Assembly: GCA_010672825.2 (NCBI GenBank)
Contig: JAAHFU020000004.1
Location: 186,001 to 250,000 of the forward strand
DNA: 64,000 bases
DNA from: Leptolyngbya sp. SIO1E4
GTDB taxonomy: Bacteria > Cyanobacteriota > Cyanobacteriia > Phormidesmidales > Phormidesmidaceae
Direction: 5' to 3'
Shown: positions 1-8,972 of the stretch, piece by piece
Numbering within the stretch: the stretch's first letter is position 1
Layout of the letters: every line of letters starts with the position of its first letter
Notes under the pieces: generated by a model
Told to the model about the DNA's origin: nothing
The model's database searches: none
The model's input: the letters and a program-made list of their open reading frames with translations, nothing else
Translations under genes and position numbers: made by a program

Positions 1-1
1 A

Positions 2-1063
2 CTGTGGATAGTGTGGGCAGCGACAGGCAACGTCATTGGGAGTGTGGAAGTCCCGGTGTCTCAAGGAGAACTGGCAACAACCGTGCAGCGCTTTGGCGAA
101 CTCCTCAATTCACCCAATCAACTCGCAGAACTTCAGGTCACCAGTCAACAACTGTATGACTGGATTATTCGCCCCCTGGAAACGGAACTCACTGCCAACA
201 ACATTGACCATCTCATCTTCGTCAACGATCGCGTCACCCGCTATATCCCCATGGCTGCTCTCTACGATGGAGAACAGTACCTGCTGGAGCGCTATACCCT
301 TTCCACGGTTCTAGCCCCTGGCCTCACCGATACTGAAGACCGACTGACAAACATTGATGAGTCTGAGGTGCTGGGGCTAGGGCTAACCCAAGCCGTGGCT
401 GATTTCAGTCCGCTGCCCGCTGTTTCCGAAGAACTAGATGCCATTGTCCGCAGTGATGACGCCGATGCCACAGGGGTTTATCCAGGGCAGGTTTTCCTAG
501 ATGATGACTTCACCCTGGATACGCTCAAGGAGAATGTGATTAACCACCGAGTATTGCACATGGCCACCCATGCTGCTTTTGTTCCTGGTCAGGCTGAAGA
601 ATCATTCATCATGCTGGGGAATGGTGACCCGTTAAAAATTGCTGATATCGAGGCCATGGAACGACGTTTGCGCAATCTGCACATGGTCGTTCTCTCGGCT
701 TGTCAAACAGCTTTGGGCGGTACCGCTGGGGATGGAACCGAGATTGCCGGTATCAGCTCTTACTTTCTTGAGGTCGGTCGTGCCGAAACGGTGATCGCCT
801 CCCTGTGGGTGGTCGCTGATACCAGTACCAGCCTCCTTATGCAGCGTTTTTACGAACTTCTGGCTTCCGGCGAACTTACCAAAGCAGAAGCCCTGCGCCA
901 GGCCCAGCTCAGCCTCCTCTACGATGAAGATACCGAAACTCGCCTTGCCGCCGCCCGCACCGCGATCGCCGTCACAGCCCGTGATGGCCGCCCCCCCACA
1001 ACAACGGGCTTTAACCATCCCTATCACTGGGCACCCTTCATCCTCATCGGCAACGGGCTATAG
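2..1063 (+). CDS. CHAT-domain caspase-like protease, C-terminal part (5' end outside window)
   Basis: The reading frame is open to the window edge, so the N-terminal part, probably TPR repeats, is missing. The visible part is a complete CHAT domain (caspase HetF associated with TPRs). Counting from base 11, the catalytic His is about residue 187 in HMATHAAF and the catalytic Cys about residue 231 in LSACQTALGG. The end GFNHPYHWAPFILIGNGL is the usual CHAT C-terminus. It shows the same YDWIIRPLE...IDHLIFV...IPMAAL order as the TPR-CHAT proteins at 16661 and 39147. A trypsin-like protease follows 150 bp downstream. Family and catalytic dyad are clear from the sequence; the substrate is unknown. 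Confidence 0.9.
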   Translation: MWIVWAATGNVIGSVEVPVSQGELATTVQRFGELLNSPNQLAELQVTSQQLYDWIIRPLETELTANNIDHLIFVNDRVTRYIPMAALYDGEQYLLERYTLSTVLAPGLTDTEDRLTNIDESEVLGLGLTQAVADFSPLPAVSEELDAIVRSDDADATGVYPGQVFLDDDFTLDTLKENVINHRVLHMATHAAFVPGQAEESFIMLGNGDPLKIADIEAMERRLRNLHMVVLSACQTALGGTAGDGTEIAGISSYFLEVGRAETVIASLWVVADTSTSLLMQRFYELLASGELTKAEALRQAQLSLLYDEDTETRLAAARTAIAVTARDGRPPTTTGFNHPYHWAPFILIGNGL

Positions 1064-1214
1064 ACCCGGATCTATCGTTGCAAAAACAATAAATTTCGAG
1101 CCCTATGATAGCCACCGTGAAACACTAACCCCTGAGTGAATAAGTTCGTCCCTGCCAGCCATATGGATAAGCACAGTCGCTCAACAGTCGCTCAACCGTT
1201 TCTCTTCACTTGCC

Positions 1215-2183
1215 ATGAAACTCAATCACCCCGCTAGTTATTCTCTATTGATTGCTCTCAGCGCAGCGTCTGCGCTGCTGACCACCTCTGCATTGACGGC
1301 CCGGGCCCACACCCCGATCGCCACTCTGCTGAGCCAGGTACAGCAAACCGCTGCTGAAAAAATTATTGCCTTTGGCCTCACCCCCAACCCAGAACCCTAC
1401 ATCCCCGAAGGGCTGAGTCAGTCTCGCAACCCTAATAACGATAGCCGCGGCACCATTGGCCTCGGCGACGATCGCATTCCCATGACCAGTCAAAACTATC
1501 CCTGGTCTGCGATCGGGCGGCTGCAGAACCCCGTGGATGACACCCGCATTGCTATCTGCACGGGCAGCTTGGTCACCCCTGATGTGGTGCTCACCAATGC
1601 CCACTGCGTCATCGATCCAGAAACCAACCAGGTGAAACCTGACATCACCTTTAAACCCAACCTGATCAATGGTCGGGTAGAGGATGAAGCCGATGTTGCT
1701 ACCGTCGTCGATGTCATTTATGGCACCGACTTCAGCGATAGCAACGCGGTTCCCCATCCTAATGATTGGGCCTTTGCCCAGCTAGATCGCCCCCTGGGCA
1801 ACAAATATGGCACCCTATCGTGGACGCAGCTGACCCTATCAGAGCTGCTAAATACCTATGAGGGTCAGCTGATTCTAGCGGGGTATTCCGGCGACTTTCC
1901 CGAAAACCTGCCCGGACGCACCGCTGGCGTTCACGATGGCTGCAGCATCCTCGGAGAAGCCGAAGGCAATGTGTTGCACGACTGCGATACCTTTGGCGGC
2001 TCTTCTGGAGGGCCAATTTTAGCCTTCATCAACGATGAATTTCGCATTGTGGCCCTCAATTCTGCCGAGCGTTTTGAAGAAGGCACGCTGCTCAGCACAG
2101 GGGAAACGATTCGCGCTGGCATCATCAACTACGGCGTCAAAATCGACCCCATCATCGATTTTCTCAATCAGGCAAACAACTGA
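1215..2183 (+). CDS. exported trypsin-like serine protease (S1 family)
   Basis: 322 residues. The N-terminus is a signal peptide: MKLNHP, then a hydrophobic stretch, then an Ala-rich cleavage region near TARAHT, so the enzyme should act in the periplasm or outside the cell. The catalytic triad is visible as His130 in LTNAHCV, Asp184 in PNDWAFAQL and Ser264 in GGSSGGP. Family knowledge: chymotrypsin-fold endopeptidases of this type cleave exported or misfolded proteins. There is no PDZ domain, so it is not a HtrA/Deg protein. It sits between an intact and a broken CHAT protease gene, which suggests a protease-rich envelope locus. The partner or substrate cannot be read from sequence. Confidence 0.92.
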   Translation: MKLNHPASYSLLIALSAASALLTTSALTARAHTPIATLLSQVQQTAAEKIIAFGLTPNPEPYIPEGLSQSRNPNNDSRGTIGLGDDRIPMTSQNYPWSAIGRLQNPVDDTRIAICTGSLVTPDVVLTNAHCVIDPETNQVKPDITFKPNLINGRVEDEADVATVVDVIYGTDFSDSNAVPHPNDWAFAQLDRPLGNKYGTLSWTQLTLSELLNTYEGQLILAGYSGDFPENLPGRTAGVHDGCSILGEAEGNVLHDCDTFGGSSGGPILAFINDEFRIVALNSAERFEEGTLLSTGETIRAGIINYGVKIDPIIDFLNQANN

Positions 2184-2476
2184 GCATCGAGAGCTTCCAG
2201 CTATTGTCGTTGCAATTCCGTGAGTCATGCCCCAGAAGAGGTGGCTGCCATTGCCCCCCTTCTGCCCAACGCCACCATCCTTACCGAAGCCAACGCCACC
2301 GAAAGCCAGCCCAAGCAGGCCCAAAGCCCTCGCATTCTCCACATTGCCACCCATGGCGTCTTCCTTGAAGACGCCCCTCGCCCTGAGCCTGAGGACACCC
2401 GCAGCCTCACCTTCGCCAGCACCGACGGCCTCCGTGCCTTTCCCCGCATCAGCGCCCCGGTGGAAAATCCCCTGCT
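2184..2476 (+). pseudogene. remnant of a CHAT-domain protease gene
   Basis: The frame reads SHAPEEVAAIAPLLPNA, then LTEANATES, then ILHIATHGVFLED and finally PVENPLL. This is the middle of a CHAT domain including its catalytic His (IATHG). No TPR or upstream CHAT sequence precedes it. The half that should carry the catalytic Cys (SACxT) is absent: the frame runs into a dispersed repeat at 2475 and then into sequence antisense to the aldolase gene. A GTG at 2220 could start a short product, but it would lack the Cys. I read it as a decayed gene truncated at both ends. Confidence 0.8.
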
Positions 2477-2533
2477 TATGCAGCAAGGGTTTGATTTCTG
2501 CCTTCTGCCTTCTACTTTTTGCCTTTTGCTATA
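2475..2533 (+). repeat. dispersed repeat family A, copy 1
   Basis: It starts CTTATGCAGCAAGGGTTTGA, continues with CTGCCTT units and ends TTTTGCTATA. The same core is found at 19536, 27661, 38991 (reverse), 59795 and 60162. This copy forms the abrupt 3' end of the CHAT remnant. Confidence 0.85.
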
Positions 2534-2551
2534 TAGCAATGATTTCAGCCC

Positions 2552-2586
2552 AAAAAAACACTCTCAGAAAGAGCTCTTTCTGAGAG
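2552..2586 (-). terminator. Rho-independent terminator of the aldolase gene
   Basis: Bases 2561-2586 are a perfect 26-bp palindrome: CTCTCAGAAAGAG followed by its own reverse complement. On the minus strand it is followed by a run of seven T (2558-2552). It lies 45 bp beyond the aldolase stop codon. Confidence 0.8.
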
Positions 2587-2630
2587 CTGTTGACTGTGAA
2601 AGGATACGATTGATTTTCGGAGGAAAGACG

Positions 2631-3671
2631 TTAAACGGTTGCGAGGGTCTTCTCCATGTCGCTGGAGTACTCACCCAGGCTAGCGGCACTATTGCACTGA
2701 GCCCGCTTGAGCAAACGAGTCTGTGCTTCCGATATTCGGCTGGCATCTCCCGACCAGTAGTCAAGTGCCGGTTGCTGAATAGCCCGAGCGTAGGAGAAGG
2801 TGACGGGCCAAGGGCACTGAGACCCGAAAATCGCATTCATCGCGTTAAGATGTGCCGAGGATTGTTCCATAGACTGCCCACCGGAGAGGAATGCAATGCC
2901 CGCAACGCTTGCGGGAACATTTTTCAATAGACAGCTGATGGTTGCTTCTGCCACCGCTTCAACACTGGCCTGCTGAGGACATGCCTTGCCCGGAATCACC
3001 ATACTGGGTTTCAAAATCATCTGATCAAAGGCAACATTCTGTGTGTGTAACTGGTTAAACACCTCATGGAGTGTTGCATCGGTGACATGCCAACAGTGAT
3101 CTAAGGTATGTTCACCATCAATCAAGACCTCTGGCTCTACAATCGGAACTAGCCCTCCCTCTTGGCATAGCGCTGCATAGCGAGCAAGCGCATGGGCATT
3201 CGCCTCAATGCAGGCAGGGCTGGGAATGCCATCGCCAATGGTAATCACCGCTCGCCATTTGGCAAACCGAGCGCCCATTTGATAGTACTCGGCAACGCGA
3301 TCGCGCAGCCCATCTAAACCTTCTGTAACCGTCTCATTGGGGTGACCGGCCAACTCTTTGGCACCCGTATCAACTTTGATACCGGGAATCATACCCGCCT
3401 CTGTGATCACCCTTAGGAAAGGCACACCATCTTGGGTCGATTGGCGAATCGTCTCATCGTAGAGAATGGGACCGCTGATATAGCTCGACAGATTAGACGT
3501 GGTCAAAATCAGCTGTCGATAGGCCTGACGATATTCTTCAGTTGCCGGAATACCCAGCTTTTGGAACCGCTTATTGCAGGTGCCATTGCTCTCATCCATG
3601 GCCAAAATGCCTTTACCTCTGGCAACCATCGCCTTGGCCGTTTCTTTTAGCTCCTGCGCGTAGGCACTCAT
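2631..3671 (-). CDS. fda: class I fructose-bisphosphate aldolase
   Basis: Reversible cleavage of fructose-1,6-bisphosphate (and sedoheptulose-bisphosphate in Calvin-cycle organisms) through a Schiff base. The class I fold is recognised from KGILAMDESNGTCNKRF near the N-terminus, GIKVDTG, RFAKWRAV, VEPEVL and the Schiff-base Lys221 in MILKPSMVIPG; FLSGGQS near residue 255 binds phosphate. About 346 residues is the usual length. The ATG at 3671 is chosen because GAGGAGG lies 5 bases upstream; a longer frame to 3701 has no such site. A clear terminator follows. It is divergent from the short hypothetical gene at 3965. A housekeeping enzyme here suggests a chromosome or a large secondary replicon. 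Confidence 0.95.
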   Translation of the reverse strand: MSAYAQELKETAKAMVARGKGILAMDESNGTCNKRFQKLGIPATEEYRQAYRQLILTTSNLSSYISGPILYDETIRQSTQDGVPFLRVITEAGMIPGIKVDTGAKELAGHPNETVTEGLDGLRDRVAEYYQMGARFAKWRAVITIGDGIPSPACIEANAHALARYAALCQEGGLVPIVEPEVLIDGEHTLDHCWHVTDATLHEVFNQLHTQNVAFDQMILKPSMVIPGKACPQQASVEAVAEATISCLLKNVPASVAGIAFLSGGQSMEQSSAHLNAMNAIFGSQCPWPVTFSYARAIQQPALDYWSGDASRISEAQTRLLKRAQCNSAASLGEYSSDMEKTLATV

Positions 3672-3964
3672 ATGAACCTCCTCAAAGGTGGGGTGCGTCA
3701 TTTCTTTTCTTATTGATATATAATCTCATTAAGTTAAGCCTGTCAAATGAAGATAAAATTCAAGTTCTTGACACCTAAGCAGAAGGATTAGGCTGAGCAG
3801 CACTCTGCGCTCCTGTCCCAAATCCAATGTTAGGGAACTATTTTGAGGGTTTTATTCTCAGTGCAAGAGGATTTCAATGGATTCCCATAGATGCAAATTA
3901 ATCTCAAATAATTCTTATTTTATTGAGAATTGATCTAAATTAGAGTTTAGTGCCAGGACACCCC

Positions 3965-4414
3965 ATGAATGCAGTCAGTCAGGCGATCACCCCTGAGTTA
4001 GCCAGTAAAATTGCTTACCTCGCCGTTCTCTTCCGAGCAGAATTTTGCGACGCTCGAGTTGACTTGAGTCCCTGGCTGACCGACACTGAAACCCAGCGTC
4101 AGCTAGATCTTCACTCCATTGATCTCAGCTTTCATTTCTTAACGGGGAATTTGGGGCTGGCATGCGATTGCGTCCTAATGCAAATTCATTTTTCTGAAGG
4201 GCTTTTGAAACCAACCTGTCAGCTCCTCGCCGTTGAGACTCATGGTTACCGTCGCACTCAACAGCAGTGGCAATTTTCGACTGCTAGCAGAGGCTTTGAG
4301 GGGAAATATCTACCCGAACAGGAATATCAGGCAAGATTCAGAAAGCTGGTTCACCAAATTGTCAAGCTGTTTGAATTCCCCAATCAGGCCAGAACCCCTT
4401 CAGATCACCGCTGA
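3965..4414 (+). CDS. hypothetical protein
   Basis: About 149 residues, not recognised. It has no signal peptide or membrane segment. The middle is β-rich (IDLSFHFLTGNLGLACDCVLMQIHF) with two nearby cysteines (CDC), and an amphipathic helix near the C-terminus ends LVHQIVKLFEF. The ATG at 3965 has AGGA about 8 bases upstream and is preferred to a GTG 15 bp earlier. The 290-bp divergent region shared with the aldolase gene is AT-rich and holds the loose inverted repeat ATTCT...AGAAT (about 3910-3930). Codon use resembles neighbouring genes. Function cannot be inferred. Confidence 0.65.
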   Translation: MNAVSQAITPELASKIAYLAVLFRAEFCDARVDLSPWLTDTETQRQLDLHSIDLSFHFLTGNLGLACDCVLMQIHFSEGLLKPTCQLLAVETHGYRRTQQQWQFSTASRGFEGKYLPEQEYQARFRKLVHQIVKLFEFPNQARTPSDHR

Positions 4415-4635
4415 ATGCTGAGATAGCAAGCCCGCAAATTCATCACCCCCTCCGCCCCAAATTTCGACCAGAACATACCCGATTGCTTAAGCCGAACAGT
4501 AGACCATCCGTCGGTTGGAATTCTCCATGACGACAGAATCAACCCTGAGCCCCTGCTAACGATAGGACTGATCATCGATGCGGTTCTGATTGTGTCGAAT
4601 TGATGTAAAACAGTCCTCAGGGATGAAGGTGCCTT

Positions 4636-6900
4636 ATGCCTCAGCACATTCAGCGTCGTCATTTTCTACAGCTTGCGGGGGGCACCCTCGCGACCCTGGG
4701 CCTGAGCCAGCTCGACTTTTATCGTCAGGCTCGGCAATACGATCGCGCCTTAGCCCAACCCACCCGACGCAAGCTGGCGTTACTGGTAGGCATCAATCGC
4801 TACCCCAGCCCCATTCCATCCCTGCGGGGGTGCCTGACCGATGTGGAACTGCAGTACGAACTGCTCGTTCACCGTTACGGCTTTAACCCCCGCGACATTT
4901 TGGTGGTTAGCGATAGTGCCTTAACCCTGCCCGGTCAGGCGATCGTGTCACCGCCTACGCGCCAAAACATTTTGACCGCCTTTGAAACTCACCTGATCGA
5001 GCAAGCCCAGCCGGGGGATGTGGTTCTTTTTCACTATTCAGGGCACGGGGCTTATGTCTTAGATGACAATGGCATTCCCGAGTTTAGCGGCCTTAACGGC
5101 ACCCTGCTGCCCTATGACGGCAGGGCTCAGGGGGGCGATCGCGTTGACGACATCATGGGGAAGACGCTTTTTTTGCTGAGCCTGGCGCTGCCCACGGAAT
5201 ATGTCACCCTGGTCTTAGACAGCTGCCATTCCGGGGGCGGTGTTCGGGGCAATCAGCTTGTGCGCGCCTTTGACACCCTCAATGCCCGGCCTAGCGATCG
5301 CGAACTGGCCTATCAGACCCAGTGGATGAGCCGCCTCAACCTCACCCCTGCAGAGCTGCAGACACGACGGCAACAGGGAATTGCCAAAGGGGTGGCCCTG
5401 GGGTCAGCCCAGATTAGTCAGTTATCCTCAGATGCTGCCTTCGACGGCTTCTATGCGGGTGCGTTTACCTATCTGCTGACGCGATACCTGTGGCAGCTGC
5501 CCACCCAACAGCCGTTGAGTGACACCTTTGTTAACCTGGCCCGCAGCACCCGAACGGTGGCCAACACCTCAGGCATCGCCCAAGATCCGATTTACGCCAT
5601 CGCCCCCGATCGCGCCTGGGACACGAACCCGACCTATTTGCTGAGCCCAGCCCAGTTACCGGCAGAAGCCGTCATCCGCAGCCTTGAAGGTGATCAGGTA
5701 GTGTTTTGGCTGGGGGGCATGTCGGTCAACAACTTATCCACACAGCAGGCCGTTTTTAGCCTCGTGGACGATCGCGGACACCCAGTCGGTGAAGTCCTTC
5801 AAACAGAACGCAATGGCCTGGTTGGGCGCGGCACCCTTAACCGAGTTTCTCGGCAGCAACCGCAGCCAGGGCAGCTGATGCGCGAGCAAATTCGGGGAGT
5901 GCCCCTGAATTTGACCCTACGGGTTGGCCTCGACCCCTCACTGACCGATGAGTCAGCGGACGCCCTGGCCACCCTCAATGCCATCTCACGCGTCGAGGGT
6001 GTACCGGTTACTCAAGAAATCCCCATCGACTATTTACTGGCAAGGTTCACAGAGGCCGTGCAAGCGCAGGCCCAACAGCACCAGGGGGCGATCGCCGCGA
6101 CCCTTAACAGCATCGGCCTCTTGACCCCCGATCTGACCCCCGTTCCCGACACTGTTGGCGTTGCCAACGAGCCCCTTCCCGAGGCCATTCAGCGGCTGCG
6201 CCCGCGTTTCAAAATGCTCTTGGCCGGTAAAATGCTGAGCACCCTGATTAACAGCAGCGCCTCTGGCCTCACGGTTGAAACTGCCCTCCTGCTATCTGAC
6301 CGTGAGACCGTGCTGTTATCTGTCGGTAGCCGTTCCGCCCAGGAAGCCGGGCAGACGACTCAAGGGGGGTCGAGCCTGGTACAACTCTCAGCGGGCACCG
6401 AAATTCAGATACAGGTGAAGAATTACGAACCTCGGGATCTCTTTATCAGCGTTTTGTCTATCGCGAGCACGGGCGAGATGGCCATTTTGCACCCCGTCGT
6501 TTGGGATGCCCCAGACGAAGCTGCTCGCATCTTGGCGGGGCAAACCCTTCGGGTTCCCTCCTCCCAGGGAGGCCGCGATCGCTTTCGGTTCGTGGCTCGT
6601 GGCCCCGCTGGCTTTTTTGAGCTGATGGTGCTGGCCAGCACGGAGCCCCTACAAGCAGCCCTGCGCAGCCTGCAAACCATCGCTCGCGGGCGCGGCACTC
6701 GCTCCGGCAACCCCCTGCAGTTTGCCGAAGGGCGCCGGGGGACAGAGGAAACGGACGATGCCCCAGTCGATGTGGTCGATGCCCTCCTGAGCGATCTGGA
6801 TCGCGGTGCCCGGGGCGGCCTTGCCGTCATTAGCAATAGCCAACGGGTCGACACCCAGCACCTTGCCGCCTTCTCAATGGTGATTGAAGTAGTAGACTAA
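4636..6900 (+). CDS. Tat-exported orthocaspase (peptidase C14) with C-terminal DUF4384-like domain
   Basis: 754 residues. The N-terminus has a twin-arginine signal (QRRHFLQLAGG plus a hydrophobic stretch), predicting folded export to the periplasm or membrane. The caspase p20 domain starts at KLALLVGINRY (about residue 45). The catalytic dyad is His137 in HYSGHGAY and Cys197 in LDSCHSGGG. Around residues 590-670, the segment IQIQVKNYEPRDLFISVLSI...GEMAILHP resembles DUF4384 domains found on many cyanobacterial caspase homologues. Family knowledge: orthocaspases are Arg/Lys-specific cysteine proteases. It precedes the TpsB-TpsA-TpsA-CHAT genes on the same strand after a 154-bp gap. A role in processing exported proteins is inference. 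Confidence 0.92.
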   Translation: MPQHIQRRHFLQLAGGTLATLGLSQLDFYRQARQYDRALAQPTRRKLALLVGINRYPSPIPSLRGCLTDVELQYELLVHRYGFNPRDILVVSDSALTLPGQAIVSPPTRQNILTAFETHLIEQAQPGDVVLFHYSGHGAYVLDDNGIPEFSGLNGTLLPYDGRAQGGDRVDDIMGKTLFLLSLALPTEYVTLVLDSCHSGGGVRGNQLVRAFDTLNARPSDRELAYQTQWMSRLNLTPAELQTRRQQGIAKGVALGSAQISQLSSDAAFDGFYAGAFTYLLTRYLWQLPTQQPLSDTFVNLARSTRTVANTSGIAQDPIYAIAPDRAWDTNPTYLLSPAQLPAEAVIRSLEGDQVVFWLGGMSVNNLSTQQAVFSLVDDRGHPVGEVLQTERNGLVGRGTLNRVSRQQPQPGQLMREQIRGVPLNLTLRVGLDPSLTDESADALATLNAISRVEGVPVTQEIPIDYLLARFTEAVQAQAQQHQGAIAATLNSIGLLTPDLTPVPDTVGVANEPLPEAIQRLRPRFKMLLAGKMLSTLINSSASGLTVETALLLSDRETVLLSVGSRSAQEAGQTTQGGSSLVQLSAGTEIQIQVKNYEPRDLFISVLSIASTGEMAILHPVVWDAPDEAARILAGQTLRVPSSQGGRDRFRFVARGPAGFFELMVLASTEPLQAALRSLQTIARGRGTRSGNPLQFAEGRRGTEETDDAPVDVVDALLSDLDRGARGGLAVISNSQRVDTQHLAAFSMVIEVVD

Positions 6901-7054
6901 ACACCCCATTGCTGGCATGATTTTTTAAGGTTTTTTCATCTAAAAAGAGTTGGTAGAAATCCTTTTTCAGTCATCAATTAAAAATAGGAAATGTAACGTT
7001 TTCAAACAGTCCTGAGCATCCCAAAAATCTATCCTAACTATTAACAAACTTGAT

Positions 7055-8830
7055 ATGTTCCTGTTATCTACTGCGCTGTTAGCCCCGCTTCCTCAGCCTG
7101 ACTTAGCCGTCTCTAGCCCGCCCCAACCGCCATCAGAGACTGTTCTGTTTCACAGCGATCGCCAGGGTGCACAAAAGATTGCACAAGGCCCAGTCACCCC
7201 CGCAGGCAGACCCGATTTACCCCCCGAGCCCGAACCTCCAGAGCTAGAACCGCTCCCCCCCTTGCCCCCTCCAGAAGAGTTGCTGCAGCCACCCGCTGCC
7301 CCTGAAGCCCTGCCCCCCAATTTTGACGTGCCCGGCACTATTGTTGTGCAAGCATTCCGCGTGGTGGGCAGCACTATTTTTTCAGCGGAAGAATTGGCAA
7401 CGGTAACCGCCGCTTACACCAACCGCCCGATTACCTTCACTGAATTGCTGGAAGCGAGATCAGCGGTCACCCAGCTGTATTTAGACTCGGGCTACATCAC
7501 CACGGGTGCCTTTATTCCCACAGAACAAGTGATTGATGAAGGCATTGTTGAAATTCAGGTCGTCGAGGGGTTCTTAGAAGCGGTGGTGATTGAAGGGCTC
7601 GAAGATTTAGTGCCGGGCTACGTGAGCAGCCGCATTGAAAGAGCAGCCGGTCGCCCTCTGAACGTCAATGATTTGGTCGAGGGCCTGCAGCTGTTGCAGC
7701 TAGATCCTGTGATTGAGTCTATCTCAGCAGAATTGGCCACTGGCACACAGCTCGGCGGCAGCATCGTCAACCTGCAAGTTGAAGAGGCCAAAAGCTTTAG
7801 CATTGAAGCAGGCATGGACAATGGGCGATCGCCCACGGTCGGGAGTGTGCGCGGTCAGGCCAGCCTCCGCGATATCAATTTATTGGGCTTTGGGGACACG
7901 TTAGACCTGGCCTATAGCCTGACTGCCGGTAGCGACACGGTGAATATTGGCTATACGCTGCCCGTCAGCCCTTCGAATACGACAGTGGGCCTTAATTTCA
8001 GCCTGACCCGCAGCGAAGTCATCGACGATGACTTTGACATTCTCTCGATTGAATCAGCCTCCGAGGATCTGCAGCTCTCCCTGCGTCAGCCCATCGTTCA
8101 AACGCCCACTGAAGAACTCGCCCTGAGTTTAGGCTTTGCCTACAGCCGGATTGAAAGTACCTTTCAGCTGCCAGGGGCGCCACGTCTAGGATTTCCCTTT
8201 ACTGGGGCACCGGATGGGGAAGCGAAGGTCACGGCTATCCGCTTTGGCCAAGAGTGGACCCAGCGCAGCGCCAGCCGTGTGCTGGCAGCCCGCTCGACCT
8301 TCAACCTGGGTGCAGATTGGTTGGGCGGCACCAACAATGAGGGTGACATTCCTGACAGCAATTTTTTTAGCTGGCAGGGCCAAGCCCAGTGGGTACAGGT
8401 TTTGGCGACTGATACCCTGCTGCTGGCGCGGATAGATGGGCAACTGGCCGATCGCCCGCTGCTGTCTCTAGAGCAGTTTCGCCTGGGGGGGCAGGGGAGC
8501 GTGCGCGGGTACCGCGAAGACGAGGTGATTGCCGATAACGGGGTGTTTGCGTCTCTAGAAGTTCGGGTGCCCATCCTGCGGATTCCAGAATGGGAAAGTT
8601 TAGTGCAGCTCACCCCCTTTGTGGACGTTGGTTATGCCTGGAACAGCGGTGATAGCCCTGATCCTGAATCACAAACCCTAGCATCGGTAGGGGTCGGTGC
8701 CCTGTGGCAGGTGAGCGATCGCGTGACGGCGCGCCTAGACTATGGCATTCCACTCATCAATGAAGACGATATCGGAAATTCTTTACAGGAAAGCGGCATT
8801 CTGTTTTCCATCACCGGACGGGTCTTCTAA
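7055..8830 (+). CDS. TpsB outer-membrane transporter (ShlB/FhaC/HecB family)
   Basis: 591 residues. A short hydrophobic N-terminus is followed by a Pro/Glu-rich linker (about residues 45-95). A POTRA-type region follows (IVVQAFRVVGSTIFSAEEL...VEIQVVEGFLE, then VPGYVSSRIERAAGRPLNVNDL), then a long β-barrel with VRGYRED at residues 483-489, the conserved loop motif of TpsB pores, and a β-strand end SITGRVF. It secretes TpsA exoproteins across the outer membrane; two candidate TpsA genes follow directly. The signal n-region after the ATG has no basic residue. An in-frame ATT at 7040 would add INKLD, so the true start may be slightly upstream. Confidence 0.93.
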   Translation: MFLLSTALLAPLPQPDLAVSSPPQPPSETVLFHSDRQGAQKIAQGPVTPAGRPDLPPEPEPPELEPLPPLPPPEELLQPPAAPEALPPNFDVPGTIVVQAFRVVGSTIFSAEELATVTAAYTNRPITFTELLEARSAVTQLYLDSGYITTGAFIPTEQVIDEGIVEIQVVEGFLEAVVIEGLEDLVPGYVSSRIERAAGRPLNVNDLVEGLQLLQLDPVIESISAELATGTQLGGSIVNLQVEEAKSFSIEAGMDNGRSPTVGSVRGQASLRDINLLGFGDTLDLAYSLTAGSDTVNIGYTLPVSPSNTTVGLNFSLTRSEVIDDDFDILSIESASEDLQLSLRQPIVQTPTEELALSLGFAYSRIESTFQLPGAPRLGFPFTGAPDGEAKVTAIRFGQEWTQRSASRVLAARSTFNLGADWLGGTNNEGDIPDSNFFSWQGQAQWVQVLATDTLLLARIDGQLADRPLLSLEQFRLGGQGSVRGYREDEVIADNGVFASLEVRVPILRIPEWESLVQLTPFVDVGYAWNSGDSPDPESQTLASVGVGALWQVSDRVTARLDYGIPLINEDDIGNSLQESGILFSITGRVF

Positions 8831-8972
8831 CCCACTATCTAACCCAATAGATGACGCGTCTAATCAACCCGTGACAACATCCATAACTTTTGTGAGCGCA
8901 TCCCTTTTTTGAGCCGAGGAGTCTGCATAATGACCGTGGGATTACGGACGTCTTTTGGGTTATAGGTGCTTT

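Noticed and set aside
2220-2930. A 236-codon frame joining the CHAT remnant to sequence antisense to the aldolase gene
   Set aside because: Only the first about 85 codons are CHAT-like. The rest crosses a dispersed repeat, a terminator palindrome and the antisense of a conserved gene, so the combined protein is not real.
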